A stretch of 64,000 nucleotides of DNA from Microcella sp. (GCF_019739195.1 NZ_JAHHDS010000003.1:1550001-1614000); one strand, 5' to 3'; shown: positions 19,358 through 28,646, counted from the first letter of the stretch. Notes: generated from the sequence alone by a model not told the origin. Numbers and translations are program-made.

Positions 19358-20335
19358 ATGGCCAGTCAAGACTGGTTCGAGAAAGACTTCTACGCCGTGC
19401 TCGGCGTGAAGAAAGATGTCTCTGAGGCCGAACTCAAGAAGGCCTACCGCAAGCTCGCGCGGCAGTACCACCCCGACTCGAACCCGGGTGATGCCGCCGC
19501 CGAAGCGCGCTTCAAAGAGATCAGCGAAGCGCACTCGGTGCTGAGCGACCCGGCGCAGCGTGCCGAGTACGACCAGGTGCGCGCCATGGGCTCCGGCGCC
19601 CGCTTCACGGCGGGCGGTGCTCCGGGCGGCTTCGACGATGTCTTCGGCGGGATGTTCGGGCAAGGTCAGCGCGGAGGTCAGCGCACCGCCCCCGGTGGCT
19701 TCGAAGACATCTTCGGCGGCATGTTCGGCAACGGCCGGTTCGGGCAGACGAACGGCGGCTTTCGCGGATACGGCGGCCCCACGAAGGGGCGCGACCAGGT
19801 CGCGACCGTGGGCCTCGAGTTCATGACCGCGATTCAGGGCGACACCGTGACGCTCGAGCGCCCGGGCGGGGGCAAGCCGCTGCAGGTCAAGATCCCCGCC
19901 GGTGTAGCCGACGGGCAGAAGATTCGACTGCGCGGCAAGGGCGAGCCGAGCCCCGACGGCGGCGAGGCCGGTGACCTCGTGCTCACGGTGCAGGTGCGCA
20001 AGCATCCGGTCTTCGAGCGCGACGGTATTCACCTGCGCGTCGATGTTCCGGTCACGTTCGTCGAGGCGGCACTGGGTGCGACCATCGAGGTGCCCACCCT
20101 CGGTGGTGCTCCCGTCAAGCTCAAGGTGGCGCCCGGCACCCCCAGTGGCCGTGTGCTGCGCGTCAAGGGCCGCGGGGTGACGACGAACAAAGGCACGGGC
20201 GATCTGCTCGCGACCGTGCAGGTGGCGGTGCCCGCGCACCTCAGTGCCGAGGCCCAGAAGCATCTGCAGGCCTTCGCCGCGGCGCTGCCCGCCGAGAATC
20301 CGCGTGACGAGCTGATCACTCGAGCGCAAGGATAG
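19358..20335 (+). CDS. dnaJ: DnaJ/CbpA-type J-domain co-chaperone without zinc finger
   Basis: A 325-residue J-protein that stimulates DnaK ATPase. The J-domain carries H38-P-D40; residues 75-145 are Gly/Phe-rich with two D-D-V-F-G-G-M-F / D-I-F-G-G-M-F repeats; two beta-barrel substrate domains follow. The four C-x-x-C-x-G-x-G zinc repeats of classical DnaJ are absent, so this is a type II (CbpA/DnaJ1-like) protein even though it sits in the dnaK operon. A canonical zinc-finger DnaJ, if present, must be elsewhere in the genome. The gene lies 7 nt after grpE and 11 nt before hspR. Confidence 0.96.
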   Translation: MASQDWFEKDFYAVLGVKKDVSEAELKKAYRKLARQYHPDSNPGDAAAEARFKEISEAHSVLSDPAQRAEYDQVRAMGSGARFTAGGAPGGFDDVFGGMFGQGQRGGQRTAPGGFEDIFGGMFGNGRFGQTNGGFRGYGGPTKGRDQVATVGLEFMTAIQGDTVTLERPGGGKPLQVKIPAGVADGQKIRLRGKGEPSPDGGEAGDLVLTVQVRKHPVFERDGIHLRVDVPVTFVEAALGATIEVPTLGGAPVKLKVAPGTPSGRVLRVKGRGVTTNKGTGDLLATVQVAVPAHLSAEAQKHLQAFAAALPAENPRDELITRAQG

Positions 20336-20346
20336 GAGCGAGAGGG

Positions 20347-20772
20347 GTGGAGGCCATGGACGAGAGCAGCCCGATCTTCGCGATTGCCGTCGCCGCTGAG
20401 CTCGCCGGCATGCACCCGCAGACGCTGCGGCAATACGACCGGCTCGGGCTCGTCTCGCCGACGCGCACGGCTGGCCAGAGCCGCCGCTACTCGATGCGCG
20501 ACGTCGTGCAGCTGCGCGAGATCGCGCGGCTGAGCGGCGAGGGCCTCAACCTCGAGGGCATTCGCCGCATTCTCGAGCTCGAGAACGAGGTCATCGCCTT
20601 GCGCTCGCGCGTGCGCGAGCTCGAGACGGCACTCGCCGATGAGCTGCTCGCGCGCCCCGGCCGTCGCGTCTTCGCGGCTGGCGCCGAGGGCGACGTCGTG
20701 TCGATCAAAGCCGGCACGCGCGTGCAGAAAGCGAATCAGCTGGTCGTCTGGCGCCCCTTGCGGCGCGGCTGA
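20347..20772 (+). CDS. hspR: Heat-shock repressor HspR
   Basis: A 141-residue MerR-type regulator. The HTH spans about 11-55 (A-A-E-L-A-G-M-H-P-Q-T-L-R-Q-Y-D-R-L-G-L-V-S-P, then S-R-R-Y-S), followed by the coiled coil (R-x-I-L-E-L-E-N-E-V) and a basic tail. HspR binds HAIR sites and uses DnaK as co-repressor. Start chosen at GTG 20347, which has AGGAG 7 nt upstream; ATG 20356 would have GGAGG only 2 nt away. Targets visible here are the two HAIRs before dnaK and one before clpB. Confidence 0.95.
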   Translation: MEAMDESSPIFAIAVAAELAGMHPQTLRQYDRLGLVSPTRTAGQSRRYSMRDVVQLREIARLSGEGLNLEGIRRILELENEVIALRSRVRELETALADELLARPGRRVFAAGAEGDVVSIKAGTRVQKANQLVVWRPLRRG

Positions 20773-20775
20773 TCC

Positions 20776-21882
20776 ATGACCGTCGACACTCTTCTCAACG
20801 GCCTGAGCCGTCGCCCCGACATCGCCACGGCAGAACTGCGGGCGTGGGACGCCGCCGATCGCTATCTGCTCGACACCGCCGCCCCGCTACTGAGCGACCG
20901 CGCGACCGAGGTCGTCGTCATCGGCGATACGCACGGGGCGTTGACGCTGGGCGCTCTCGCACTCGGCGCGCAGCAGGTTCGCGTGCAGACCGACTCGCTC
21001 GTGGCCGAACGGGCCCTGCAGGCGAACGCCGCCGAGCTTGGCGAGAGCCGCTTCACGCTGCATCCGCTCGACGAGGTCGTGACCGCGGCATCGCGCCTCG
21101 TGCTGCTGCGCCTGCCTCGCGCGCTCGACCATCTCGACGCCATCGTCCGCGAGATCGCGCGGGCTTGCCCGTCTGACGTCGTGGTGCTCGCGGGCAACAT
21201 GCTCAAGCACATGACGCCGACGCAAAACGACGTGCTGCGCGAGAGCTTCGAGCAGGTCGACGTGTCGCTCGCGCGCGGCAAAGCGCGACTGCTCACGGCG
21301 CAGCGGCCGCGCGCCGTCTCGTCGCGACCGCCGACCGAAACCCGCATCGACGAGCTTGACCTCACGATCGTGGCGCTTGCGGGCGTCTTCGCCGGGGCGT
21401 CGCTCGACATCGGCACGCGGGCGATGCTCGAGGTCGCCGACCAGTGGCCTGCCTATGAGCGCGCGATCGATCTCGGATGCGGAACCGGCGTGCTCGCCAC
21501 GACGCTCGCCCGCCGAGAGCCCGGCGCGCACGTCATCGCGAGCGACATCTCGGCGGTCGCCGTCGCGAGCGCGGCTCTCACGGCGCAGGCGAACGGTGTC
21601 GCGATCGAGGCCGTGCGTGACGACGGACTCTCACTGCAGCCCCACGGCAGCGCCGACCTCATCGTGCTCAACCCGCCGTTTCACGTGGGCGCCGCGGTGC
21701 ACACCGGAGTCGCCGAGCGACTGTTCGTCGAGGCCGCGCGCGTGCTGCGGCCGGGCGGCCAGCTCTGGGCCGTGTGGAACAGCCACTTGGCGCACACTCC
21801 GGCGCTCGAGCGCGCCGTGGGCTCGACTCGTCAGGCCAGCCGTACCCCGAAGTTCACGGTGACCGTCTCGCGCAAACGCTGA
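20776..21882 (+). CDS. Class I SAM methyltransferase, RsmC/RlmG-like
   Basis: A 368-residue protein whose C-terminal half is a Rossmann methyltransferase: motif I D232-L-G-C-G-T-G-V-L, acidic strand V-I-A-S-D-I-S, and motif IV N299-P-P-F302-H. The N-terminal half is a second, degenerate Rossmann-like domain, the architecture of 16S/23S rRNA guanine-N2 methyltransferases. N-P-P-F fits N2-guanine methylation. It starts 3 nt after hspR and so is likely the last gene of the heat-shock operon, which would place an rRNA-modifying enzyme under HspR control. Exact target base is not deducible. Confidence 0.87.
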   Translation: MTVDTLLNGLSRRPDIATAELRAWDAADRYLLDTAAPLLSDRATEVVVIGDTHGALTLGALALGAQQVRVQTDSLVAERALQANAAELGESRFTLHPLDEVVTAASRLVLLRLPRALDHLDAIVREIARACPSDVVVLAGNMLKHMTPTQNDVLRESFEQVDVSLARGKARLLTAQRPRAVSSRPPTETRIDELDLTIVALAGVFAGASLDIGTRAMLEVADQWPAYERAIDLGCGTGVLATTLARREPGAHVIASDISAVAVASAALTAQANGVAIEAVRDDGLSLQPHGSADLIVLNPPFHVGAAVHTGVAERLFVEAARVLRPGGQLWAVWNSHLAHTPALERAVGSTRQASRTPKFTVTVSRKR

Positions 21883-21891
21883 GCGACTTCG

Positions 21892-22530
21892 TCAGCGCTG
21901 GGCTTCGGCGAGCTTGCCTCTCAGCTGCTCAACCGTGAAGTGCGGAATGTACCCGGGCTGATCGCGCTCGATGCGCCAGCTGTCGGTGAGCGCTCCGCCG
22001 TCGACGACGTCGAAACCGATCTCGTCGATGAGCGCGGCCACCCGATCGCGCGCGTCGGCGTCGTCGGCATAGACGGCCAGCGCTCGACGCCCGTCGGAGC
22101 CTGCGGGCTGCGCGTGCGTGAGGATCTCGCGCGCCGGAATGTGGTTGAACGCCTTCACGACGCGCGCACCGGCGAAGTGCCGGGCGACGAGTTCTGATGT
22201 GGTGGTCTCGCGAGCATCCAACTCAGCGATCGCGCCGTCGCGACCTGGGTAGTAGTTGTTCGTGTCGATCACGATGCGCCCCTCGAGCAGGTCGCTCGGG
22301 ATGCTCGCGAGCGCCCACAGCGGAACCGCGACGACCACGATCTCGCCCGCGTGCGCCGCCTCGGCTACCGTGCCCGCGCTGGCCAGGTCGCCCAACTCGG
22401 CGACGACCGCGCCGAGCGATTCAGGGCCCCGCGAGTTCGCCACCACGACTTCGTGCCCCGCTCTCGTCAGTGCGATGGCGAGGGTGCCGCCGATGTTGCC
22501 CGAACCGATGATGCCTATCGTCGTGGTCAT
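21892..22530 (-). CDS. NADPH-dependent F420 reductase-like oxidoreductase
   Basis: A 212-residue Rossmann protein of the NADP-oxidoreductase, coenzyme-F420-dependent family. G-S-G-N-I-G-G at 9-15 is the dinucleotide loop, V-A-N-S-R-G-P after the second strand is a NADP(H)-phosphate-binding type, and F-N-H-I near residue 127 resembles the active-site K-A-F-N motif of the family. Such enzymes move hydride between NADPH and F420; an LLM flavin enzyme likely using F420 is encoded at 26150-27139. It is convergent with the rRNA-methyltransferase gene with only 9 nt between. Some family members use other electron carriers, so the cofactor is inferred. Confidence 0.83.
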   Translation of the reverse strand: MTTTIGIIGSGNIGGTLAIALTRAGHEVVVANSRGPESLGAVVAELGDLASAGTVAEAAHAGEIVVVAVPLWALASIPSDLLEGRIVIDTNNYYPGRDGAIAELDARETTTSELVARHFAGARVVKAFNHIPAREILTHAQPAGSDGRRALAVYADDADARDRVAALIDEIGFDVVDGGALTDSWRIERDQPGYIPHFTVEQLRGKLAEAQR

Positions 22531-22603
22531 GCTGGGTGCAATCGGTCAGCACGCCGGTGCATTCCCCGTTCGCCGTGAGCGCAGGAGAGTCGGGGGCCCG
22601 CGC

Positions 22604-22651
22604 TGGCTTCACAGCCAAGCGCGGCGTAAACTTGAGTCATACCGACTCAGG
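22604..22651 (+). promoter_or_regulatory. clpB promoter with HAIR site
   Basis: HAIR element CTTGAGT-N7-ACTCAGG at 22631-22651 matches the HspR consensus at 13 of 14 positions. A -10-like TAAACT (22627-22632) overlaps its left arm, with a weak TGGCTT 17 nt farther upstream. Transcription start is predicted under the HAIR, about 50 nt before the clpB ATG. Confidence 0.8.
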
Positions 22652-22689
22652 TTCATCCGACACCAGGTCAACCAGCAGGAGAGCACACC

Positions 22690-24849
22690 ATGGCCAACAT
22701 GCAGGGCGCCCCCTCTAGCCAAGAGCAGCAGAAGTCTGCCCTCGAGCAGTACGGCGTCAACCTCACCGAGATCGCACGGTCGGGCAAGCTCGACCCGGTG
22801 ATCGGGCGCGACGCCGAGATTCGACGCGTCAGCCAGGTGCTCAGCCGCCGCACGAAGAACAACCCCGTGCTCATCGGTGAGCCCGGCGTCGGCAAGACCG
22901 CCGTCGTCGAAGGCCTCGCCCAGCGCATCGTCGCGGGCGACGTGCCCGACTCACTCAAAGACAAGCAGCTCGTCGGCCTCGACCTGTCGGCGCTCGTCGC
23001 CGGCGCGAAGTACCGCGGCGAGTTCGAAGAGCGCCTCAAGGCGGTGTTGAAAGAGATCGACGAGTCGAACGGCCAGGTCATCACCTTCATCGACGAGCTG
23101 CACTCGCTCATGGGCGCGGGAGGCGGTGAGGGCTCGGTCGCGGCCGCCAACATGCTCAAGCCCATGCTTGCGCGCGGCGAACTGCGCATGATCGGTGCGA
23201 CCACGCTCAACGAGTACCGCGAGTACATCGAGAAAGACGCTGCGCTCGAGCGCCGCTTTCAGCAGGTCTTCGTCGGCGAGCCGAGCGTCGAAGACACCGT
23301 CGCCATTCTGCGCGGCCTGAAAGAGCGATACGAGGCGCACCACAAGGTGACGATCGCCGACAGCGCGCTCGTGGCAGCGGCATCCCTCAGCAATCGCTAC
23401 ATCACGAGCCGCCAGCTGCCCGACAAGGCCATCGACCTCGTCGACGAGGCCGCGAGCCGCCTCAAGATGGAGATCGAGTCGAGCCCCGTCGAACTCGACG
23501 AGCTCAAGCGCGCCGTCACGCGCCTCGAGATCGAAGAGCTCGCGCTCAAGAAGGAGAAAGACGAGGCCTCGAAAGCGCGTCTGGTGAAACTGCGCGATGA
23601 GCTGAAAGAGAAGACCCAGCAGCGGGATGCTCTGCAGCAGCGCTGGAGCCTCGAGAAGTCGGGCCTCACCGCCGTCGGCGAGTTGAAGACGCGCCTCAAC
23701 GAGTCGCGCATCGCGCTCGACAAGGCCATGCGCGAGGGCGAGTACCAGCAGGCCTCGAAACTCAACTACGAGATCATTCCGGGCATCGAGCAGCAGCTCG
23801 CCGACGCCGAGAGCGTTGAGAGCGGCCCTCGCATGGTCAACGATCAGGTGACCGACGACGACATCGCGGCGGTCGTTGCGGCGTGGACGGGTATTCCCGT
23901 CGACAAGCTCACGCAGGGCGAGACCGAAAAGCTGCTGACCCTCGAAGCCGAGCTCGGCAAGCGCATCATCGGGCAGAAAGACGCGGTCGTCGCCGTCGCC
24001 GAGGCCGTGCGTCGCACCCGGGCCGGCATCAGCGACCCCGACCGCCCGACCGGCTCGTTCCTCTTCCTCGGCCCGACGGGCGTGGGCAAGACCGAGCTCG
24101 CGAAGGCGCTCGCCGACTACCTGTTCGACGACGAGAAGTCGATGGTGCGCATCGACATGAGCGAGTACGGCGAGAAGTTCTCTGTCTCGCGCCTCATCGG
24201 TGCCCCTCCCGGCTACGTGGGCTACGAGCAGGGAGGTCAGCTGACCGAGGCCGTGCGTCGACGGCCCTACTCGGTGATCCTGCTCGACGAGGTCGAGAAG
24301 GCCCACCCCGAGGTCTTCGACCTGCTGCTGCAGGTGCTCGATGACGGCCGTCTCACCGATGGTCAGGGTCGCACCGTCGACTTCCGCAACACGATCCTGA
24401 TTCTGACCTCGAACCTGGGTTCGCAGCTGCTCATCGACCCGTCGCTCGACTGGCCGGCGAAGGTCGCGGGCGTCAACGACATCGTGCGACAGGCGTTCAA
24501 GCCTGAGTTCGTCAACCGTCTCGACGACATCGTTGTCTTCTCGCCGCTCTCGGTCGACGACCTCGGCCAGATCGTCTCGCTGCAGATCGACCGCCTCGAA
24601 CGCCGTCTCACCGAGCGCCGTCTGCAACTGGCGGTGACGCCGGATGCTCGCACCTGGCTCGCCGAGCGCGGCTACGACCCCGTGTACGGCGCGCGGCCGC
24701 TGCGCCGCCTCATGCAGCACGAGATCGACGACGCCCTCGCCCGAGCGATACTGTCGGGCACGATTAGCGACGGCGACGTCGTGCGGGTCGACGTGGCACC
24801 GGGTGGCGACGACCTCGTGGTGGCCCGTATGGCTGACGTGCCTGCCTAA
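22690..24849 (+). CDS. clpB: Disaggregase ClpB lacking the N-terminal domain
   Basis: A 719-residue Hsp104/ClpB-type AAA+ disaggregase that works with DnaK. NBD1 Walker A is G63-E-P-G-V-G-K-T70, the coiled-coil M-domain spans about 280-390, and NBD2 Walker A is G461-P-T-G-V-G-K-T468 with the pore loop G-Y-V-G-Y. Typical ClpB is about 850-870 aa: the roughly 150-residue Clp_N domain is missing, and the protein opens directly with a short linker before [10 protein letters not shown][10 protein letters not shown]. No in-frame upstream coding extension exists before the promoter. ATG 22690 follows CAGGAGAG. HspR-regulated. Confidence 0.96.
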   Translation: MANMQGAPSSQEQQKSALEQYGVNLTEIARSGKLDPVIGRDAEIRRVSQVLSRRTKNNPVLIGEPGVGKTAVVEGLAQRIVAGDVPDSLKDKQLVGLDLSALVAGAKYRGEFEERLKAVLKEIDESNGQVITFIDELHSLMGAGGGEGSVAAANMLKPMLARGELRMIGATTLNEYREYIEKDAALERRFQQVFVGEPSVEDTVAILRGLKERYEAHHKVTIADSALVAAASLSNRYITSRQLPDKAIDLVDEAASRLKMEIESSPVELDELKRAVTRLEIEELALKKEKDEASKARLVKLRDELKEKTQQRDALQQRWSLEKSGLTAVGELKTRLNESRIALDKAMREGEYQQASKLNYEIIPGIEQQLADAESVESGPRMVNDQVTDDDIAAVVAAWTGIPVDKLTQGETEKLLTLEAELGKRIIGQKDAVVAVAEAVRRTRAGISDPDRPTGSFLFLGPTGVGKTELAKALADYLFDDEKSMVRIDMSEYGEKFSVSRLIGAPPGYVGYEQGGQLTEAVRRRPYSVILLDEVEKAHPEVFDLLLQVLDDGRLTDGQGRTVDFRNTILILTSNLGSQLLIDPSLDWPAKVAGVNDIVRQAFKPEFVNRLDDIVVFSPLSVDDLGQIVSLQIDRLERRLTERRLQLAVTPDARTWLAERGYDPVYGARPLRRLMQHEIDDALARAILSGTISDGDVVRVDVAPGGDDLVVARMADVPA

Positions 24850-25349
24850 GCTGCTGCGTCGGAGTTCGGAGCAGCTGCTTCGGCGACCGGCCAGCTGATC
24901 TCGGTGAGCAGGTCCATCGGATCCCCACCGGGTTCGGGCTCGGTGAGGTACGACTCCCACATGAGCGGCCCGGGGGTCAGCGAGTGCTCGCCCATCCACT
25001 CGGTGAGAAGTCCGTAGCTCTCACCGAGAGTGTCGTACGAGCCGCGGTGCACGACCCGCGCGACGCGGCCGCCGGGCAGCGTGAACGCCCCGACTCCGTC
25101 TTCGGGCACCACCATGCCTGCGCTGGGCACACCGCCCGCGACGTCGACGGTGTCGGTGGGCATCCCGAAGTAAATGGCGAGCGGCGGGCCTGTGATCGTG
25201 ATCTGCTGGCGACTCAGCACGGCGGGAACCGCCTGGAACGCGCGATCGAAGAACTGCGGCAACGTCGACAGGGGTACGACCTCGCGCAGCACCGCGACGG
25301 GGCACGGGTCGACGGTGAGCAGATGCGGAACAGCCTGGGTCTCGGTCAT
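24846..25349 (-). CDS. GyrI-like / AraC effector-binding domain protein
   Basis: A 167-residue stand-alone effector-binding domain (SRPBCC-unrelated SHS2-type, GyrI-like). The pattern P-A-I-Y-F-G-M-P and G-x(n)-H-x-G-x-Y-D-T-L-x-x-x-Y-x-x-L-x-x-W near residues 109-130 is characteristic. Such domains bind small molecules or protein partners; stand-alone copies have unknown roles. Start at ATG 25349 with GGAGG 5 nt upstream; a TTG four codons earlier is unnecessary. Its stop is interleaved with that of clpB in CTAA (24846-24849). Confidence 0.8.
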   Translation of the reverse strand: MTETQAVPHLLTVDPCPVAVLREVVPLSTLPQFFDRAFQAVPAVLSRQQITITGPPLAIYFGMPTDTVDVAGGVPSAGMVVPEDGVGAFTLPGGRVARVVHRGSYDTLGESYGLLTEWMGEHSLTPGPLMWESYLTEPEPGGDPMDLLTEISWPVAEAAAPNSDAAA

Positions 25350-25428
25350 GAGAACCTCCAAGGTCGGAGGGGATGCCGCTCAGTGTGATCCTCTGCCGTG
25401 TCGCGGTAAAGGGCCGAAGGTCCTGAAC

Positions 25429-26106
25429 CTAGACGAGGGCGGCGCGCACCGCGAGCGCGATGACGAGCGCCCCGCCGACGAGGGCGGTAACTCGCGCGCC
25501 CTTCGGGCCCGTGAGCACCCGCCCGACGAGCGACCCGGCCGTCGTGAGCAGCAGTTGCCAGCTGAGCGAGGCGGCGAAGGCGGCGAGCACGAACACCGCT
25601 CGCTCCGCCGCGGTGGCGTCTGCGGGGATCGTCGAACTGCCGATGAGCGCCGCGAAGTAGACGACGGTCACGGGGTTGATGAGCGTGAGCGCGCTGACGG
25701 TCACGAACAGCCGCCATGCCGTCACGCGACGCACGCCGACCCGAGCCGTCGACGCATCAGCATCAGCCGCGCTGTGCTCGTCGATCTCGACCGCCGTGAT
25801 CGGTGCCGCTTGCCGACGGAACGCGGGCCACGCGAGCACGATGCCCAGCACCACGAGCACGACCACCGAGATCCACCGCAGAGGCTCTTCGATCTGCAGG
25901 ATCAGGGGCGCGATCACGGCCCCGGCGGTGACCGCAACGGTCGCGTAGATCCCGTCGACCGTCGCGGCGCCGAAGGCGCCGCCCGCGGCCACTCGCGCGC
26001 CGTGCCGCGCGCCGAGAGTGATCAGCAGCGCGGCGATCGCACCGACGGGTATCGCCAGGGCATAGCCCGCGATCGCGCCAGCCAGCAGTGCCTCCAGCAC
26101 GGGCAT
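25429..26106 (-). CDS. LysE/RhtB-family amino-acid exporter
   Basis: A 225-residue membrane protein with six predicted helices. The N-terminal G-A-I-A-G-Y-A-L-A-I-P-V-G-A-I motif is the family's conserved P-G/P-V-G helix, and the fourth segment has N-P-V-T-V-V-Y-F-A-A-L. A hydrophilic loop of about 35 residues separates the two halves. LysE-family proteins export lysine, arginine, threonine or related compounds; the substrate is not inferable. A GTG two codons downstream would give a better spaced ribosome-binding site (GAGAGG), so the true start may be 26100. Confidence 0.86.
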   Translation of the reverse strand: MPVLEALLAGAIAGYALAIPVGAIAALLITLGARHGARVAAGGAFGAATVDGIYATVAVTAGAVIAPLILQIEEPLRWISVVVLVVLGIVLAWPAFRRQAAPITAVEIDEHSAADADASTARVGVRRVTAWRLFVTVSALTLINPVTVVYFAALIGSSTIPADATAAERAVFVLAAFAASLSWQLLLTTAGSLVGRVLTGPKGARVTALVGGALVIALAVRAALV

Positions 26107-26149
26107 CCTCTCGGTCAGACCGCCCGCATCGGCGACCGGCCCGACGAGA

Positions 26150-27139
26150 TTACAGCAGCGCGGGCATGACCTCTTTCTCGAACAACTCGATACCGCTCGT
26201 GTCGTAGGCGGCCTCGGCGAAGTAGGTGATGGCGTAGGTCATGCCGAGTGACTCGCGTGCCTTGAGCTGCTCGACGATCTGCTCGGGAGTGCCGGCGAGA
26301 CCCGACCCGTTGCGCAGGTCGGCGACGGCCTTCGCCGCGCGCTCGTCACCGATGTAGGGCGTCAGGCGCGCTTCGATCGCGGCGATGCGCTCGGCGACCT
26401 CCGCCTCATCGCGGCCGACGACGGTGTTGAAGTTCGACGACCGCGTGATCGCGTCGAAGCTTGTTCCGAGTCGTTCGCAGTGACCGCGCAGAACCTCGCT
26501 CTTGTGCGTGAACTCTTCGGGGGTGCCGGCGAAGTTCGTGTACCGGGCGTACTGCGCGGCGATGCGCAGGGTTACCTTCTCGCCGCCGCCGGCGATCCAG
26601 AACGGGATGCCCTCCTTCTGCACGGGTAGCGGCCGAACGATCGCGCCGTCGACCTGGTAGTACCGGCCATCGAGGGTCGCCGTGCCCTCAGACCAGGCCT
26701 GCTTCATGATCTGTACGCCCTCGTCGAGCATGCGCAGGCGGTCGCCGATCTCGGGGAACCCGTAGCCGTAGGCGTTCCACTCGTGCTCGTACCAGCCGCC
26801 GCCGATGCCCATCTCGACGCGACCCCCCGAGACGTGGTCGACCGTGGCAGCGACCTTCGCCAGATAGGCGGGGTTGCGATAGCCCATGCACGTGCACATC
26901 TGGCCGAGGCGCACGCGCTCGGTCACAGCGCCGAACGCCGCCATGAGGCTCCACGCCTCGTGCGTGGCCTCGTCACTCGGCACCGGCACGGTGTGAAAGT
27001 GGTCGTAGACCCAGATCGACTCCCACTGCCCCGCATCGGCGTGCAGCGCGAGACTCTTCATCACCGCCCAGTGCTCGTTCGGGTCGATGTCGACGAGGTC
27101 GTGGCGCCAGCCCTGGGGAATGAAGAGTCCGAATCTCAT
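26150..27139 (-). CDS. LLM-class flavin-dependent oxidoreductase (probably F420)
   Basis: A 329-residue luciferase-like TIM-barrel protein. MRFGLFIPQG at the N-terminus, W-V-Y-D-H-F near 45, and G-x-G-G-G-W-Y-E-x-E near 113-122 are typical of actinobacterial F420-dependent LLM enzymes. The substrate is unknown. ATG 27139 was preferred over an in-frame start nine codons upstream because TAGCGT (27152-27147, minus strand) ends 7 nt before it, giving a leaderless mRNA. That -10 box overlaps the stop codon of the upstream PGPGW gene, so this gene has its own promoter. Confidence 0.86.
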   Translation of the reverse strand: MRFGLFIPQGWRHDLVDIDPNEHWAVMKSLALHADAGQWESIWVYDHFHTVPVPSDEATHEAWSLMAAFGAVTERVRLGQMCTCMGYRNPAYLAKVAATVDHVSGGRVEMGIGGGWYEHEWNAYGYGFPEIGDRLRMLDEGVQIMKQAWSEGTATLDGRYYQVDGAIVRPLPVQKEGIPFWIAGGGEKVTLRIAAQYARYTNFAGTPEEFTHKSEVLRGHCERLGTSFDAITRSSNFNTVVGRDEAEVAERIAAIEARLTPYIGDERAAKAVADLRNGSGLAGTPEQIVEQLKARESLGMTYAITYFAEAAYDTSGIELFEKEVMPALL

Positions 27140-27149
27140 GCACCCCACG

Positions 27150-27530
27150 CTACGCCTGGGGAGCATCCTTTCGCGCAGCGCGCTTCTCGCGCGCCGCCTT
27201 CGCGGTGGCCGCCGCGCGCGTGGCCAGGTCGACGCCCTGCCGATTGAGCTTCTTCGCCCGCTCGCTCTCGGTGCCGAGAATCGCGAGTCCGCCGAGGGCG
27301 ATGAGAGTGCCGGGGCCGGGCAGAGGCATGAGCACGACGCCCAGCCCGACGGTCGTGCCGCCGACCACCTTCACGCCGGTGCGGTAGGCCCGGTCGAGCT
27401 TCGGGCGTCGCCGAATCGCCTCGCGCGCCGACGCCGCGGCTGAGCGCGGCTTGGTGATGCGCGTCGCGGCACCCGCGGCCTCGTACCCGGCGTCGCCGGG
27501 TTGAAGAATGCGGGGGTCGTGGGTGCTCAC
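27150..27530 (-). CDS. PGPGW-type small membrane protein
   Basis: A 126-residue protein with one hairpin membrane region at about 54-88 containing P-L-P-G-P-G-T-L-I-A-L-G-G-L-A-I-L, the signature of the PGPGW putative transmembrane family. Flanking stretches are basic (S-A-R-E-A-I-R-R-R-P-K-L-D and the C-terminal K-A-A-R-E-K-R-A-A-R-K). The family is widespread in actinobacteria and uncharacterised. The stop codon TAG (27152-27150) doubles as part of the next gene's -10 box. Confidence 0.82.
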   Translation of the reverse strand: MSTHDPRILQPGDAGYEAAGAATRITKPRSAAASAREAIRRRPKLDRAYRTGVKVVGGTTVGLGVVLMPLPGPGTLIALGGLAILGTESERAKKLNRQGVDLATRAAATAKAAREKRAARKDAPQA

Positions 27531-27572
27531 GCATCTAGCCTGCGCGGCGCAGCTTGGGGGGTGCTGACAGAT

Positions 27573-28646
27573 CTAGCGGGTGAGCTCTTGCCGCACGACC
27601 TCGATGAAGCCGTCGATGTCGGCCTCAGTCGTGTCGAACGCGCACATCCAGCGCACCTCGCCGCGAGCGCGGTCCCAGTCGTAGAAGCGCACGCGCTCGC
27701 GAATGCGGTCGGCGGCGTCGTTCGCCAGGAGTGCGAACACGGCATTGGCCTGTGTCGGCTGGCTGAAGCCGAGCGAGTCGGTGGGCACGTCGCCGGCGGC
27801 GAGCATCCCCTCAAGACCCGATCGCAAGCGGGCCGCCATCGCGTTCGCATGCATCGCCGAGCGGATGCCCAGTCCCTCGTCGAACAGCGTCAGCAGCTGT
27901 GCTGAGATGAAGCGCATCTTGCTCGCGAGCTGCATGTTCATCTTGCGCAGATAGATGAGCCCATCGACGCGCGAGGGGTCGAGCACGACGATCGCTTCAG
28001 CACCGAGCAGCCCGTTCTTGGTGCCGCCAAGCGACAGCACGTCGACGCCAGCATCGGCGGTGAACGCGCGCAGGCTGGTGCCAAGAGCGGCGGCGGCGTT
28101 CCAGACGCGGGCACCGTCGAGGTGCAGCGCCATGCCGTGCGCGTGCGCGTGGTCGGCGATCGCACGCACCTCGTCGGGCGTGTAGACCGTGCCGACCTCG
28201 CTCGTGTTCGTGATGCTGACGGCGAGCGGCTGCGCGCGGTGCTCGTCGCCCCAGCCGAAGGCCTCGGTGTCGATGAGTTCGGGGGTGAGCTTGCCGTCGG
28301 GTGTCGGCACCGTGAAGAGCTTGAGCCCGCTCACGCGCTCGGGTGCCCCGCCTTCGTCGGTGTGAATGTGCGCCGTACCGCTCGCGATGACGGCGCCCCA
28401 GCGCGGCATGAGCGCGGTGAGCGAGAGTACGTTGGCGCCCGTGCCGTTGAACACGGGGAACACCTCGGCGTGCTCGCCGAACTCGGCCTTGATGACCTCG
28501 GCGAGCTGCGCCGTGTACTGGTCTTCGCCGTAGGCGATCTGGTGGCCGCCGTTGGCGTCGGCGAGGGCGGCGAGCACTTCGGGGTGCACGCCGGCGTAGT
28601 TGTCGCTGGCGAAGCCGCGGTAGGTGGTGTCATGGATGCGGGTCAC
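27573..28646 (-). CDS. Low-specificity threonine aldolase family enzyme
   Basis: A 357-residue fold-type I PLP enzyme cleaving threonine/allo-threonine to glycine and acetaldehyde, or a close relative. G-F-A-S-D-N-Y-A-G-V-H-P begins the active-site region, the PLP-stacking segment is A-S-G-T-A-H-I-H-x-D-E-G-G-A-P-E, L-D-G-A-R lies at 176-180 and the Schiff-base lysine is K210 in L-G-G-T-K-N-G. GTG 28646 follows GGAGG at good spacing; the longer in-frame version adds an 18-residue low-confidence extension. It stands as a single minus-strand gene after the ABC exporter genes. Confidence 0.92.
   Translation of the reverse strand: MTRIHDTTYRGFASDNYAGVHPEVLAALADANGGHQIAYGEDQYTAQLAEVIKAEFGEHAEVFPVFNGTGANVLSLTALMPRWGAVIASGTAHIHTDEGGAPERVSGLKLFTVPTPDGKLTPELIDTEAFGWGDEHRAQPLAVSITNTSEVGTVYTPDEVRAIADHAHAHGMALHLDGARVWNAAAALGTSLRAFTADAGVDVLSLGGTKNGLLGAEAIVVLDPSRVDGLIYLRKMNMQLASKMRFISAQLLTLFDEGLGIRSAMHANAMAARLRSGLEGMLAAGDVPTDSLGFSQPTQANAVFALLANDAADRIRERVRFYDWDRARGEVRWMCAFDTTEADIDGFIEVVRQELTR

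Noticed and set aside
22951-24999. 682-codon frame antisense to clpB
   Set aside because: Shadow frame with Arg/Asp/Leu-rich repetitive translation; clpB on the other strand is unambiguous.
25174-26169. 331-codon plus-strand frame opposite the LysE exporter
   Set aside because: Translation is charged low complexity; the minus strand encodes a normal six-helix LysE protein.
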